The notes under the pieces: model-generated
Database searches by the model: none
What the model saw: only the letters and a program-made list of their open reading frames with translations
Told to the model about the DNA's origin: nothing
Shown: positions 49,962 to 57,547 of the stretch, in pieces
Layout of the letters: the number at the start of each line of letters is the position of its first letter
Numbering within the stretch: position 1 is the stretch's first letter
Position numbers and translations under genes: made by a program
Source of the DNA: Paenibacillus tyrphae
Lineage (GTDB): Bacteria; Bacillota; Bacilli; Paenibacillales; NBRC-103111
Assembly: GCF_000722545.1 (NCBI RefSeq)
Contig: NZ_JNVM01000003.1
Coordinates: 1-64,000, forward strand
DNA: 64,000 bases
Direction of reading: 5' to 3'

Positions 49962-50607
49962 GCCGGAACCTCCTTTCCACCCATGAAAGCAAGAAGGACA
50001 GCGGCAGGAAAAGCAGCACATACAGGAAGGTCATCAACAGAAGCATTTCGTAGGTTTTGTAGTAAAGCGCGATGTAGTTCGTGGTGGTGTACAAAATTTC
50101 AGGGATCGCCACTGCGGACACGACCGTCGTTTCTTTCAGCAAAAAAATAAAATTCGCAAACAAGGACGGTGTCGCAATCCGCAGCGCTTGAGGCAGAACG
50201 ATCATGCGAAACAGCTGCCAGCGGGACAGGCCGAGCGCCAGCCCCGATTCCGTCTGGCTCCCGGATACGGCCTCGATCCCGGCGCGGAATACCTCCGTGA
50301 AGTACCCGCCGCCGAGAAACGTCAGCGCCAGTACCGCCGTGGCGTAATTGGATAGATGGATGCCCAGAGACGGCAGCGCAAAATAAACGAAAAACAGCTG
50401 AATCAGCAGCGGCGTATTCCGCGCAAGCTCGACGTAGGCGCGCACCACCCAGGTCAGCCCGCGCACCCGGAAAAAGATAACGGCCGAGTTCAGCGCAGCC
50501 ACGAGCAGCGAAGCGACGATGGCGATTCCGGCGACGGCAAGCGTCACGAGCGCCGCGTGGCCGAAGTCGGGCAGATGGTCGAGCATGAATGCGGTATCGA
50601 GTGTCAT
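49942..50607 (-). CDS. Polar amino-acid ABC transporter, permease 1
   Basis: A 221-residue permease of the same type: ALVTLAVAGIAIVASLLVAA, ELARNTPLLIQLFFVYFALP, EAA loop ESGLALGLSRWQLFRMIVLP with QALRIATPSL. The ATG overlaps the stop of the threonine-synthase-like gene (ATGA). The two permeases probably form a heterodimer. Confidence 0.93.
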   Translation of the reverse strand: MTLDTAFMLDHLPDFGHAALVTLAVAGIAIVASLLVAALNSAVIFFRVRGLTWVVRAYVELARNTPLLIQLFFVYFALPSLGIHLSNYATAVLALTFLGGGYFTEVFRAGIEAVSGSQTESGLALGLSRWQLFRMIVLPQALRIATPSLFANFIFLLKETTVVSAVAIPEILYTTTNYIALYYKTYEMLLLMTFLYVLLFLPLSFLLSWVERRFRHGQFGI

Positions 50608-51881
50608 GTCAACGGCAATCGCTCCTGTCCGCTCGCGTGGTCATCCGGCCGAAGCCAAGTCTCTCCCCGGCCGGTCAATCGCTCGCCCGGCTGCAGCACA
50701 GGCGGGGAGGCCTGAACCGTATTGGGGTATTTCACTCCGGAGCCGGTGTTCAATACGACGACGGTCTCCTCCTCCCGAATCCAACCGCTGCTCCGCAGCA
50801 AACGGGCGGCAGCGAACGCCGCAGCGCCCTCCGGGCACACAAAAGCTCCCTCCTCCCCGGCAATCCGGAGCTGCTCGCGCAGCAGGGTCCGGTCATCGAC
50901 CGCCACCGCACAGCCGTCCGTACGGTAGAGCGCGTCGAGCACGAGAAAATCGCCGAGCGCCTTGGGGACGTTAATGCCGAAGGCAACAGTGGAAGAAGCG
51001 GGCCAGAACGTCGATTCGGTTTTCTTCTCCTTCCACGCTTGAACAATCGGGGCGCAGCCCTCCGCTTGGACGGCGACCAGTCTCGGAAGCTTGCCTTGAA
51101 CCCAACCCAGCGCCTGAAGCTCCTGGAACGCTTTAAATATCCCGATCAAGCCGACGCCGCCTCCGGTCGGATATAGAATGACGTCGGGCAGCCGCCAGTT
51201 CAATTGCTCGGCGATTTCGAGGCCCATCGTCTTTTTGCCCTCGATCCGGTACGGCTCCTTTAACGTCGACGCATCGTACAGACCTTCTTCCGCGATCGCC
51301 TGGGCAACGATTTTGCCCGCGTCGCTAATCAGGCCATCGACCAAGTAAAGACGGGCCCCGGCGGCGGCGCATTCTTTGCGCGTGATCTCCGGAGCGTCCG
51401 TTGGCATTACGACCGTTGCCCGGATGCCGGCTCTGGCCGCATACAGCGCCCAAGCCGCTCCAGCATTGCCGTTCGTAGGCATCGCCAGTTCGCGCACGCC
51501 AAGCTCCTTCGCTTTGGAGACGCCAACGGCTGCGCCCCGGGCCTTGAACGAGCCTGTCGGAGTAATCCCCTCGTCTTTCATCAGCAGCTGAGGGATGCCC
51601 ATCCCGCTGCCGAGCTTCGGCATCCGCAGGAGCGGGGTAATCCCCTCGCCTAACGTCACTACGTTGTCCGCTCGTTCTACCGGGAGTAGCTCGTGGTAAC
51701 GCCAAAGACTCCGTTCTGTTCTTGCCGCCAGCTCGGAGCGGTCTAGCGACGATTTCAACTCCTCCAGACGGTAGCGGACGAGCAGCGGCGAACTGCAAGA
51801 GCATAATTGTACCGCCGCTTGAGCGGAATGCTTCGCTTCGCATTTCGGACAATACAAATGCGAGACATAGCTGAAGGTCAC
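50604..51881 (-). CDS. thrC: Threonine synthase-like PLP enzyme, linked to ABC importer
   Basis: A 425-residue fold-type II PLP enzyme. It starts with a zinc-ribbon-like end (LYCPKCEAKHSAQAAVQLCS), has the PLP Lys in GSFKARGAAVGV, the phosphate loop YPTGGGVGLIGIFKAF and VVLNTGSGVKYP. These fit threonine synthase, which converts phosphohomoserine to threonine, but the fused operon with a polar amino-acid importer and the lack of hom/thrB nearby leave other reactions open (for example cysteate- or diaminopropionate-type). The start is GTG at 51881 with AGGCAGGA upstream. Confidence 0.85.
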   Translation of the reverse strand: MTFSYVSHLYCPKCEAKHSAQAAVQLCSCSSPLLVRYRLEELKSSLDRSELAARTERSLWRYHELLPVERADNVVTLGEGITPLLRMPKLGSGMGIPQLLMKDEGITPTGSFKARGAAVGVSKAKELGVRELAMPTNGNAGAAWALYAARAGIRATVVMPTDAPEITRKECAAAGARLYLVDGLISDAGKIVAQAIAEEGLYDASTLKEPYRIEGKKTMGLEIAEQLNWRLPDVILYPTGGGVGLIGIFKAFQELQALGWVQGKLPRLVAVQAEGCAPIVQAWKEKKTESTFWPASSTVAFGINVPKALGDFLVLDALYRTDGCAVAVDDRTLLREQLRIAGEEGAFVCPEGAAAFAAARLLRSSGWIREEETVVVLNTGSGVKYPNTVQASPPVLQPGERLTGRGETWLRPDDHASGQERLPLT

Positions 51882-51932
51882 GATGGATTCCTGCCTTTCT
51901 ACGGGATGCCGCACACGCTCGTAACAAAGGAA

Positions 51933-51976
51933 AAGCCCTTGCTTCGTTCCGCTTGCGCAGAATAAAACAAGGGCTT
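51933..51976 (-). terminator. Leader hairpin (possible attenuator) before the threonine-synthase-like gene
   Basis: AAGCCCTTG pairs with CAAGGGCTT, followed by TTCCTTTG on the minus strand. It lies in the 135-base leader between the promoter at 52026-52054 and the GTG at 51881. It is not a T-box (no GGGTGG element). Confidence 0.55.
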
Positions 51977-52025
51977 CCGTCCGTACGGTCAGCAACCTGG
52001 CACTTTTCGTTCATTTGATGTTTTT

Positions 52026-52054
52026 ATACTATACAGAGTATTCCAATTTGTCAA
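52026..52054 (-). promoter_or_regulatory. Sigma-A promoter of the thrC-like/ABC operon
   Basis: On the minus strand TTGACA (52054-52049) and TAGTAT (52031-52026) are separated by exactly 17 bp. The -35 is consensus and the -10 differs at one base plus context. The start of transcription would be near 52019. Confidence 0.8.
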
Positions 52055-52116
52055 CTGAGATTTTGAACGGCGGTCCAATGGATTCGAACCTAACCGGAAA
52101 GCGGCCGCCTGGGCTT

Positions 52117-52980
52117 TTACCCGAATGCAGGATCGGCAAGCGCGAACAGCAGCTCGCGCCGTCCGGGCAAAGACGAAGCCCCGAGCAGCATTTGCGGCGA
52201 AACGGAAACCTCCCGAAAATCCAGCTCGCGAAGCCGCTCTCGAAAAGAGGCTTGAACGCCAGGAACATCAAGCTGAACCCGCCCCCGCCATCCAGCAATA
52301 AGCACCTTCAGCAGCCGGAGCGCCATGTCCGTGTCTGCCGAAACGAGAGGACCTACAACCAAGATATCATCCTTCGCCCGGGCGAAGCCATAGCCTTGTA
52401 TTGCGCCGGATGAATCACGTACAGCCCATCCGCTGATTTTATGATGATCGATGGAACGAAGCACGCGCTCTCGCCGGACGCCTGCGGCTTCCCGATCCAG
52501 CTCGATCGCCTCGGGCAGCACGGCTTCATTCAGCGGTACCAGATCACCGTCAACGGAAGTCCGTTCCTGCTGCGCGCTTTCTGAAGGAACGTCGCACTGA
52601 AACCTGTGGGCATACTCAACCGTTTGAAAGCCGAGCGAAGTATACAGCGGAAACCCGGACTTAGTTGAAACGAGCGTAACTGCCGAGCCCGTCTTTTCCG
52701 CTTCCGACAGGCAATGGAGCATCAGACGTTTTCCTAGCCCCTTGCCTTGATATGCCGGATCGACGATAAGATGGCCGATGGAGGCCAGCTCTTGGCCGTA
52801 CGCATAAAATCCCGCGCACGAAACCCATTTCTCCCCGTACCGGTGCCCATATACCGGGCCCGTACGCAAGTACAAATTGGGCTGCTTCGCAGAAAAGTTC
52901 CAACCGACGCTGCGGGTCAAGGCCAGCAGATGCGCGCCGTCGCCGGCATTCATCGATTCCAGGGCATAAGGTTCCTTCAT
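52117..52980 (-). CDS. Tandem-GNAT N-acetyltransferase
   Basis: A 287-residue protein with two acetyltransferase-like domains. The first (about 1-135) has IGHLIVDPAYQGKGLGKRLM with the acetyl-CoA loop QGKGLGKR, and SGFPLYTSLGFQTVEYAHRF. The second (about 150-287) is degenerate: GYGFARAKDDILVVGPLVSA and no clear CoA loop. This is the YitI/Eis-like arrangement. The ATG at 52980 overlaps the phosphatase stop (ATGA). Substrate unknown. Confidence 0.9.
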   Translation of the reverse strand: MKEPYALESMNAGDGAHLLALTRSVGWNFSAKQPNLYLRTGPVYGHRYGEKWVSCAGFYAYGQELASIGHLIVDPAYQGKGLGKRLMLHCLSEAEKTGSAVTLVSTKSGFPLYTSLGFQTVEYAHRFQCDVPSESAQQERTSVDGDLVPLNEAVLPEAIELDREAAGVRRERVLRSIDHHKISGWAVRDSSGAIQGYGFARAKDDILVVGPLVSADTDMALRLLKVLIAGWRGRVQLDVPGVQASFRERLRELDFREVSVSPQMLLGASSLPGRRELLFALADPAFG

Positions 52981-53711
52981 CGCTCCCAATTCGTCCCTTC
53001 CACGTGATACGTCGTGAAGCCTCCGTTCTCGTCGATGACCAGACAGTTCAACTGCTGTCCGTAGACGCAGCCACCGTCGATCCCAATTTTATCGCCGCCG
53101 AACCATACGTCAGGAGAATCGTGTAGGGACGAGGTTCTCGTATGGCCGAAAATGACGGGTTTCTCGACCACGGTCGGATGGCCGTAAAACGGTTCGCGTA
53201 TCCAGATCATATCCCGGGCAGGCTGTTCCTTCCAGTTGGGATACGCCGGGTTCAAGCCCGCATGGACATAAATGAACCGCTCGTCCTCGTAAAACAAAGG
53301 CAGGCTGCCTAAAAATGCCAAATGATGGCCATACTCCGATCGAACCCATTCTTTGGCGTTTTCGGTACGCTCCCGGTCGGTCCCTTCATTCGATTCAAAA
53401 GGGGCATAGTAGCTGGCAAGCGTCTGTACTCCGCCGTATTTTAAAAATTTCATCTCTTCGTTCTCTTCACACGGGCCTGTTACGACGTCGACAAAGCGTT
53501 GATCGTGATTGCCCCGCAGCGCGATGACCCCGTCCTCCCGAACCATGGTCATCACCCGTTCGACGACATCCTTACTTCTCGGTCCGCGATCCACATAATC
53601 TCCAAGCAGAATAAGCCGATCCTGACCGGCGTTATACTCCGCAGCGCGCAGCAGTGCGTCGAAGCTATCGTAGCTCCCGTGAATGTCGCTGATGACTAAC
53701 GTTCTGTTCAA
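52977..53711 (-). CDS. Metallophosphoesterase (Ser/Thr protein phosphatase type, PrpE/Ap4A-hydrolase-like)
   Basis: A 244-residue two-metal phosphoesterase. Motifs: VISDIHGSYDSF (GDxHG variant), LLGDYVDRGPRS (GDxVDRG), ALRGNHDQRF (GNHD), and IFGHTRTSSLHDSP (GHT). These residues bind two metals and the phosphate. The TTG start at 53711 has GGAAGGACAG upstream. Substrate could be protein phosphate or a dinucleotide. Its promoter is divergent from the small membrane-protein gene. Confidence 0.93.
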   Translation of the reverse strand: MNRTLVISDIHGSYDSFDALLRAAEYNAGQDRLILLGDYVDRGPRSKDVVERVMTMVREDGVIALRGNHDQRFVDVVTGPCEENEEMKFLKYGGVQTLASYYAPFESNEGTDRERTENAKEWVRSEYGHHLAFLGSLPLFYEDERFIYVHAGLNPAYPNWKEQPARDMIWIREPFYGHPTVVEKPVIFGHTRTSSLHDSPDVWFGGDKIGIDGGCVYGQQLNCLVIDENGGFTTYHVEGTNWER

Positions 53712-53839
53712 TGCCTATCTGTCCTTCCGCTCTGGTATCCAATTCCGTAGCCGTTCTGACAATAGGTAATTTTATCACAGCCGTTTGTCTCTGGATAGTG
53801 TTCCTTTATCTGGCGGGCGGAGCTCGCGTTAAGTTATCG

Positions 53840-53885
53840 TTGAAAAATTAGTACGATCGTGCTAATATTAGCTCGATAGTACGAA
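53840..53885 (+). promoter_or_regulatory. Promoter with twin TetR operators, small membrane-protein gene
   Basis: TTGAAA (53840-53845), 17 bp, TAATAT (53863-53868) form the promoter. TTAGTACGATCGTGCTAA (53848-53865) fills the spacer; a related TTAGCTCGATAGTACGAA (53868-53885) follows 20 bp on. A bound repressor would block polymerase. Confidence 0.75.
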
Positions 53886-53924
53886 TTCATGTTATATACC
53901 GAATGGATAGAAAGGATGTTTTGA

Positions 53925-54134
53925 ATGGGCACGTTTTATTTAGTCGCTGGAATGATTGCATTAGCCTTGGGTGGTAAGGGTTTTATTAGCGATCTTATCA
54001 CAGGCTCGGAAAGTTCATTTTTTATCAAGAACTTCTTGCCGCAGCAGCTAGAGATGTATGCCAATATCGGACTCATCGTCATTGGTTTATTCCTTGCAGG
54101 AATAGGCGATCATATGCGCAAAAACAAAAAATAA
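53925..54134 (+). CDS. Small two-helix membrane protein, TetR-controlled
   Basis: A 69-residue protein: FYLVAGMIALALGGKGFISD, then LEMYANIGLIVIGLFLAGIG and the basic tail DHMRKNKK. Two membrane segments are likely. AAAGGATG precedes the ATG. The promoter contains the same palindrome as the TetR gene downstream, which strongly ties them together. I recognise no family; stress or efflux accessory functions are guesses. Confidence 0.8.
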   Translation: MGTFYLVAGMIALALGGKGFISDLITGSESSFFIKNFLPQQLEMYANIGLIVIGLFLAGIGDHMRKNKK

Positions 54135-54198
54135 CTCACGCCAAAAGGTGCAGAGTATGGAATCACGGGGATAAAGGGTGTGGGAAAACGGAGGTGTA

Positions 54199-54227
54199 TT
54201 GCTAGATTAGTACGATAGTGCTAAATT
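54199..54227 (+). promoter_or_regulatory. Promoter and operator of the TetR gene
   Basis: TTGCTA (54199-54204), 17 bp, TAAATT (54222-54227). TTAGTACGATAGTGCTAA (54207-54224) lies in the same place as in the 53840 promoter, 2 bases after the -35. The -10 ends only 6 bases before the ATG. Confidence 0.65.
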
Positions 54228-54233
54228 CAATAC

Positions 54234-54854
54234 ATGGATACGAATAAACAAGGTAAAAAACCAAAAGAAAAGACCTTTACGGAGAAGGCGAGAAGTAAGC
54301 AAATTATCGAGTGCACCATCGATGTCATCACCGAAATTGGGTATGCGAACACATCGATTGGAAAGATCGCACAAAAAGCAAACGTCAGTAAAGGGGTCAT
54401 CACGTATCACTTTTCGGACAAAGAGGAATTGATGACGGGAGTCGTTGTCGATTTATATCAAAAAGCCGCCTTTTTCATGGAAAAGCATATGCAGAATCCG
54501 GACAATGCCATCGACATGTTACGAGCCTATATTGTATCGAATTTACTTTTTATCAAAGAGAACCGGAAGCATGTGGCGGCAGTTATAGAAATCGTGACGA
54601 ACGATCGCAACGAACAAGGCGAATTGCGCTTTGCCGGGCAGGAGGAGGCCATTTATGCTCCGCTTGAAGAAATATTTCAATACGGACAAGAAGTGGAGGG
54701 TACCTTCAGAAGCTTTTCAAAAAGGTTTATGGCGGTCATGCTGCGAAGCGCAATTGACGCTGCCGGGGATCAGCTGGCCAAGAACGATCAGTTCGATATC
54801 GACCTCTACGCGGAAGAACTTGTTACGATGTATGATCGGGCAACGCGCAAATGA
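54234..54854 (+). CDS. TetR/AcrR regulator, apparently leaderless
   Basis: A 206-residue regulator. MDTNKQGKKPKEKTFTEKAR precedes the DNA-binding domain (IIECTIDVITEIGYANTSIG, KIAQKANVSKGVITYHFSDK, EELMTGVV). No ribosome binding site precedes the ATG, and the promoter -10 is 6 bases away, so transcription should start at the ATG itself. No later in-frame start keeps the HTH. It probably represses its own gene and the small membrane protein through matched palindromes. Confidence 0.88.
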   Translation: MDTNKQGKKPKEKTFTEKARSKQIIECTIDVITEIGYANTSIGKIAQKANVSKGVITYHFSDKEELMTGVVVDLYQKAAFFMEKHMQNPDNAIDMLRAYIVSNLLFIKENRKHVAAVIEIVTNDRNEQGELRFAGQEEAIYAPLEEIFQYGQEVEGTFRSFSKRFMAVMLRSAIDAAGDQLAKNDQFDIDLYAEELVTMYDRATRK

Positions 54855-54893
54855 AAAATAAGGGCTAGCTGCTTGAGGCAGAACTCAAGCAGC
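54851..54893 (-). terminator. Terminator after the Fur-box methyltransferase
   Basis: GCTGCTTGA and TCAAGCAGC pair around 8 bases; the minus strand continues TAGCCCTTATTTTTC. Confidence 0.8.
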
Positions 54894-54980
54894 CCCTCCC
54901 TTCTTTAGATGCGGAAAAGCCATGCGTCAGAGGCATCGGCACCACCACGATCTTATCCTTCATGCGGCTCCACCTTTGTT

Positions 54981-55718
54981 TTATTGTTTGACCGCGCACC
55001 AGGCTTCGACGAAATAAGAGCCAAAATAACGGATCGGCTGGATAAATCCCGCCTCTTTCAACAGCTCGAGCACACTCGAAGAGGCAACCGGATCGGATTC
55101 CCGGCCGATGGAGGCCGTAAACCGTTCCCATTCCTCCATGGCAATGCCGTTGTCCAGCATGTGGCTCTTCCAAGCCTGCATTTGCATGCCAAATGCGGCC
55201 GTGCCCGGCTCCGCGTTGATCGAAGCGAGAAAAAAGGGCGATCCGGGCTTGAGACGCCCGGCTATTTGGCAGAGCAGCTCCTTTTTCTGCGAGAGCCCGC
55301 TTACAAAATGCAGGACCAGCATGCAAGTAGCGGCATCATAAGGGAATGCATGTCTTTCGGGAAGCTGTTGGACCGAGCCTTGGACGAACGAAACCCGATG
55401 CGAGAGCCCGGCCCGCTCTACCCTCGCCTTCGCGATTTCCAACATGCGGGCGGAAGGATCGATCCCCGTAAACAACCAATCCTGGTGCCGGCTTCCGAAC
55501 GTTACAAGCTCTTGACCGCCTCCTGCGCCAACAATAAGAAGCTCCGTAGCGCGGCCCGCCTCGTTCGACTGCGTTGGTTTCAAGTGTGCCGCGATCAGGC
55601 GGTCCGTCATCTCGTACATATGAGCATAGCTCGGAATTTTCAAGGCAATGGTCTCTTCATACCGGTACACCGCCGGGTGCTCCCAGCTCATCGGGACGTC
55701 GTTGTCTTTCATCCTCAT
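54981..55718 (-). CDS. Class I SAM-dependent methyltransferase under a Fur-like box
   Basis: A 245-residue methyltransferase. Motif I ELLIVGAGGGQELVTFGSRH, then FTGIDPSARMLEIAKARVER, VSFVQGSVQQLPERHAFPYD and MLVLHFVSGLSQKKELLCQI; RLKPGSPFFLASIN is the post-motif strand. The substrate region SYAHMYEMTDRLIAAHLKP is not in a family I can name; small-molecule methylation is likely. A Fur-like box lies 60 bases upstream, so it may be iron-regulated. Confidence 0.88.
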   Translation of the reverse strand: MRMKDNDVPMSWEHPAVYRYEETIALKIPSYAHMYEMTDRLIAAHLKPTQSNEAGRATELLIVGAGGGQELVTFGSRHQDWLFTGIDPSARMLEIAKARVERAGLSHRVSFVQGSVQQLPERHAFPYDAATCMLVLHFVSGLSQKKELLCQIAGRLKPGSPFFLASINAEPGTAAFGMQMQAWKSHMLDNGIAMEEWERFTASIGRESDPVASSSVLELLKEAGFIQPIRYFGSYFVEAWCAVKQ

Positions 55719-55777
55719 CGCTCCTTCTTACAGGGGAAGTTCTTTTCAATCCCTTCCGTGTCCTGTAAACTAATAAG

Positions 55778-55792
55778 TAAGAATCATTCTCA
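55778..55792. promoter_or_regulatory. Fur-like box
   Basis: TAAGAATCATTCTCA reads as TGAGAATnATTCTTA on the minus strand, a 7-1-7 Fur-type motif with one mismatch to the TGATAATnATTATCA consensus. It is placed 60 bases before the methyltransferase start. Confidence 0.65.
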
Positions 55793-55933
55793 ATTATAAG
55801 GACGCGGAGCGAAAGCGCCATCCCACAAATATGGGATTGTTAGCTTGTCATTTCAAGAATAGAACCGGCGTCAAAAGCCGCCGCGAGCTAATTTGACAGC
55901 TGTTTTCCCGGTGCGGCGTGAACTAGCCTTCAT

Positions 55934-55992
55934 AAAAAGCAAAGAGCAGAATTTCGGAGCTACGCTCCGCCATTCTGCTCTCTGACTTTTTT
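55934..55992. terminator. Terminator near the orphan response regulator
   Basis: AGAGCAGAAT and ATTCTGCTCT pair with an inner GGAG/CTCC stem; T-runs occur on both strands (GACTTTTTT, CTTTTTATG). It ends the minus-strand regulator gene. Confidence 0.8.
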
Positions 55993-56008
55993 ACCTCGGC
56001 CCTCTCCT

Positions 56009-56683
56009 CTATGCCCGCAACTCCAGCCTGTAGCCGAGCCCCCGGATCGTGCTGATCTTGAACGAATGCCGGTCCTCAGGAAACCGTTCGCGAAGGCGGT
56101 TCACATGAACGTCGACGGTCCGCTCGCCTCCGTCATAGTCGTAGCCCCAGATGTCTTCAATCAGCTGATCGCGCGAGAACGTTTTGCCGGGATAGCTGGC
56201 CAGCTTAAACAACAGCTCGAATTCCTTGAGAGGAAGCGTGATATTCCCCTGCCCTACAGAAAGCTCATATGTAAGACGGTTCATCGTTAGTTCGCCGACC
56301 TGCAGCGTCTGCGACGAAGCGATCCGGTACCGTTTCAACAACGCCTTCACGCGGACGATCAACTCTTCCGGCTCGAACGGTTTCACGAGATAATCGTCGG
56401 TGCCGAGCTCGAAGCCCTTGACTTTCTGCTTCGTCTCGCCGATGGCCGTCAGCATGAGCAGCGGCAAATCGTAAAGCTGCCGAAGCTGACGGCACAGCTC
56501 CCAGCCGTCCATATGCGGCATCATTATATCGAGAATGACCAAATCCGCCTTGAACGATTCCAGCCTGTCGAGCGCCTCCTGCCCGTGGGCGGCTTCATGT
56601 ACCGTAAAGCCTTCCTGACGCAAGCATACTTTAACCAGCTCGCGGATATGCGGATCGTCGTCGACAACCATGATTCTGCTCAT
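56009..56683 (-). CDS. OmpR-type response regulator, HssR-like, without adjacent kinase
   Basis: A 224-residue regulator. MVVDDDPHIREL carries the acidic pair, VILDIMMPHMDGWELCRQ the phosphoryl Asp, and DDYLVKPFEPEELIVRVK the Lys; the winged helix has LPLKEFELLFKLASYPGKTF and IWGYDYDGGERTVDVHVNRL. It is close to S. aureus HssR, the haem regulator (family memory). No kinase gene lies on either side: the flanking genes are a methyltransferase behind a terminator and a MEKHLA protein on the far side of another terminator. Confidence 0.92.
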   Translation of the reverse strand: MSRIMVVDDDPHIRELVKVCLRQEGFTVHEAAHGQEALDRLESFKADLVILDIMMPHMDGWELCRQLRQLYDLPLLMLTAIGETKQKVKGFELGTDDYLVKPFEPEELIVRVKALLKRYRIASSQTLQVGELTMNRLTYELSVGQGNITLPLKEFELLFKLASYPGKTFSRDQLIEDIWGYDYDGGERTVDVHVNRLRERFPEDRHSFKISTIRGLGYRLELRA

Positions 56684-56785
56684 CTGCTTCGTCTACCGCC
56701 CTTCTGATGTTCAACTTCCTTCAACTAGGACTTACAATACAACAGAAATATAAACTGGATATGAACGACAACGGGTTCCATACAT

Positions 56786-56815
56786 AAGAAATCCCCGCCG
56801 GAAGGACGGGGATGC
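56786..56815 (-). terminator. Terminator after the MEKHLA gene
   Basis: CATCCCCGTCC and GGCGGGGAT pair (minus strand, around CTTCC) and are followed by TTCTTATG, directly downstream of the stop at 56817. Confidence 0.7.
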
Positions 56816-56816
56816 A

Positions 56817-57287
56817 TCAACAATATTCGAATTCGGAGAAGCAGGCGGCTTGCCCAGCATAGCGGCCATCCTCATCCGTGATATTCCAAACCGTAGCCTT
56901 CTTAATATAAAATCTTCGTCCGCTGCGGGAGATGCGGATTCCGGTATAATCGTCGGCATATCCTTGCTCCTGCACCTTCTTCAACAACTGCACGCGCTGC
57001 GTGCGCTCCATCTCTTCCGCCGTATACCTTGACGGGGTACGGGTGAACGTCTCCCAATCCATTTCCCACAAATTCAGCGCCGCTTGGTTGCCGTAGTTCA
57101 ACACCGGGTCGTCCTCGGTCCCATGGGACAGCACGACTATCGGCGACAGGAACAACCGCTCGGTCAAGCTTCCGGAGCTTTCCGGTCCCGGAAGCAGCTC
57201 GTTTCCCGTCAACCGGCGGTAGCTGTGGATAAGCCGCTCCGCATGGTCGGGGCCGACCCCGACGCCTCCATTCGGCAAGATCATACT
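56817..57287 (-). CDS. MEKHLA/PAS-domain protein
   Basis: A 156-residue cytoplasmic protein. FLSPIVVLSHGTEDDPVLNY, GNQAALNLWEMDWETFTRTP, SRYTAEEMERTQRVQLLKKV are the MEKHLA-type segments, related to PAS domains that bind small ligands or chromophores. The ATG at 57287 has AAAAGGAGCATC upstream and overlaps the HPr-like gene end by 7 bases, so the two are translated together. No output domain is attached. Confidence 0.88.
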   Translation of the reverse strand, partial: SMILPNGGVGVGPDHAERLIHSYRRLTGNELLPGPESSGSLTERLFLSPIVVLSHGTEDDPVLNYGNQAALNLWEMDWETFTRTPSRYTAEEMERTQRVQLLKKVQEQGYADDYTGIRISRSGRRFYIKKATVWNITDEDGRYAGQAACFSEFEYC

Positions 57288-57547
57288 TGATGCTCCTTTT
57301 TCTCCAGCATAGAGCTCATCATCTCGATCGCTTCCTCTTCGTCGGCGCCTTTCGTCTGGATCGTCAATCTTGTCCCGCGCCGGATCGGAATGAGCATCAT
57401 CCCGAGGATGCTCTTGGCATCGAGCTGCATACACTCCGCTTCGAAACGGATTTTGATGTCGGAACGGTATTGGTTGGCATACTGAACGATTTGCTGCAAA
57501 TATTCGGGCCGCAGATCATCGGCAATAACAATTTCGTGAACTCGCAT
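57281..57547 (-). CDS. HPr-like (Crh-like) protein lacking the catalytic His
   Basis: An 88-residue HPr-fold protein. Ser46 is kept in the phosphorylation segment AKSILGMMLIP, the site used by HPr kinase. The loop that carries His15 in HPr reads DDLRPEYLQQ, so no His is present and PTS phosphotransfer is impossible. This is the Crh situation (Gln15 in B. subtilis Crh) with another residue. CGGAGGCG precedes the ATG at 57547. It is followed by the MEKHLA gene, an unusual partner. Confidence 0.88.
   Translation of the reverse strand: MRVHEIVIADDLRPEYLQQIVQYANQYRSDIKIRFEAECMQLDAKSILGMMLIPIRRGTRLTIQTKGADEEEAIEMMSSMLEKKEHQV

Noticed and set aside
51933..51976. Possible T-box riboswitch before the threonine-synthase-like gene
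   Set aside because: No GGGTGG/T-box core or specifier loop is visible; only a simple hairpin is present, so it is listed as a leader hairpin.
54865..54963. 32-codon minus-strand frame with a GGTGGAG site after the methyltransferase
   Set aside because: Its 3' half is the terminator hairpin itself, so coding is unlikely.
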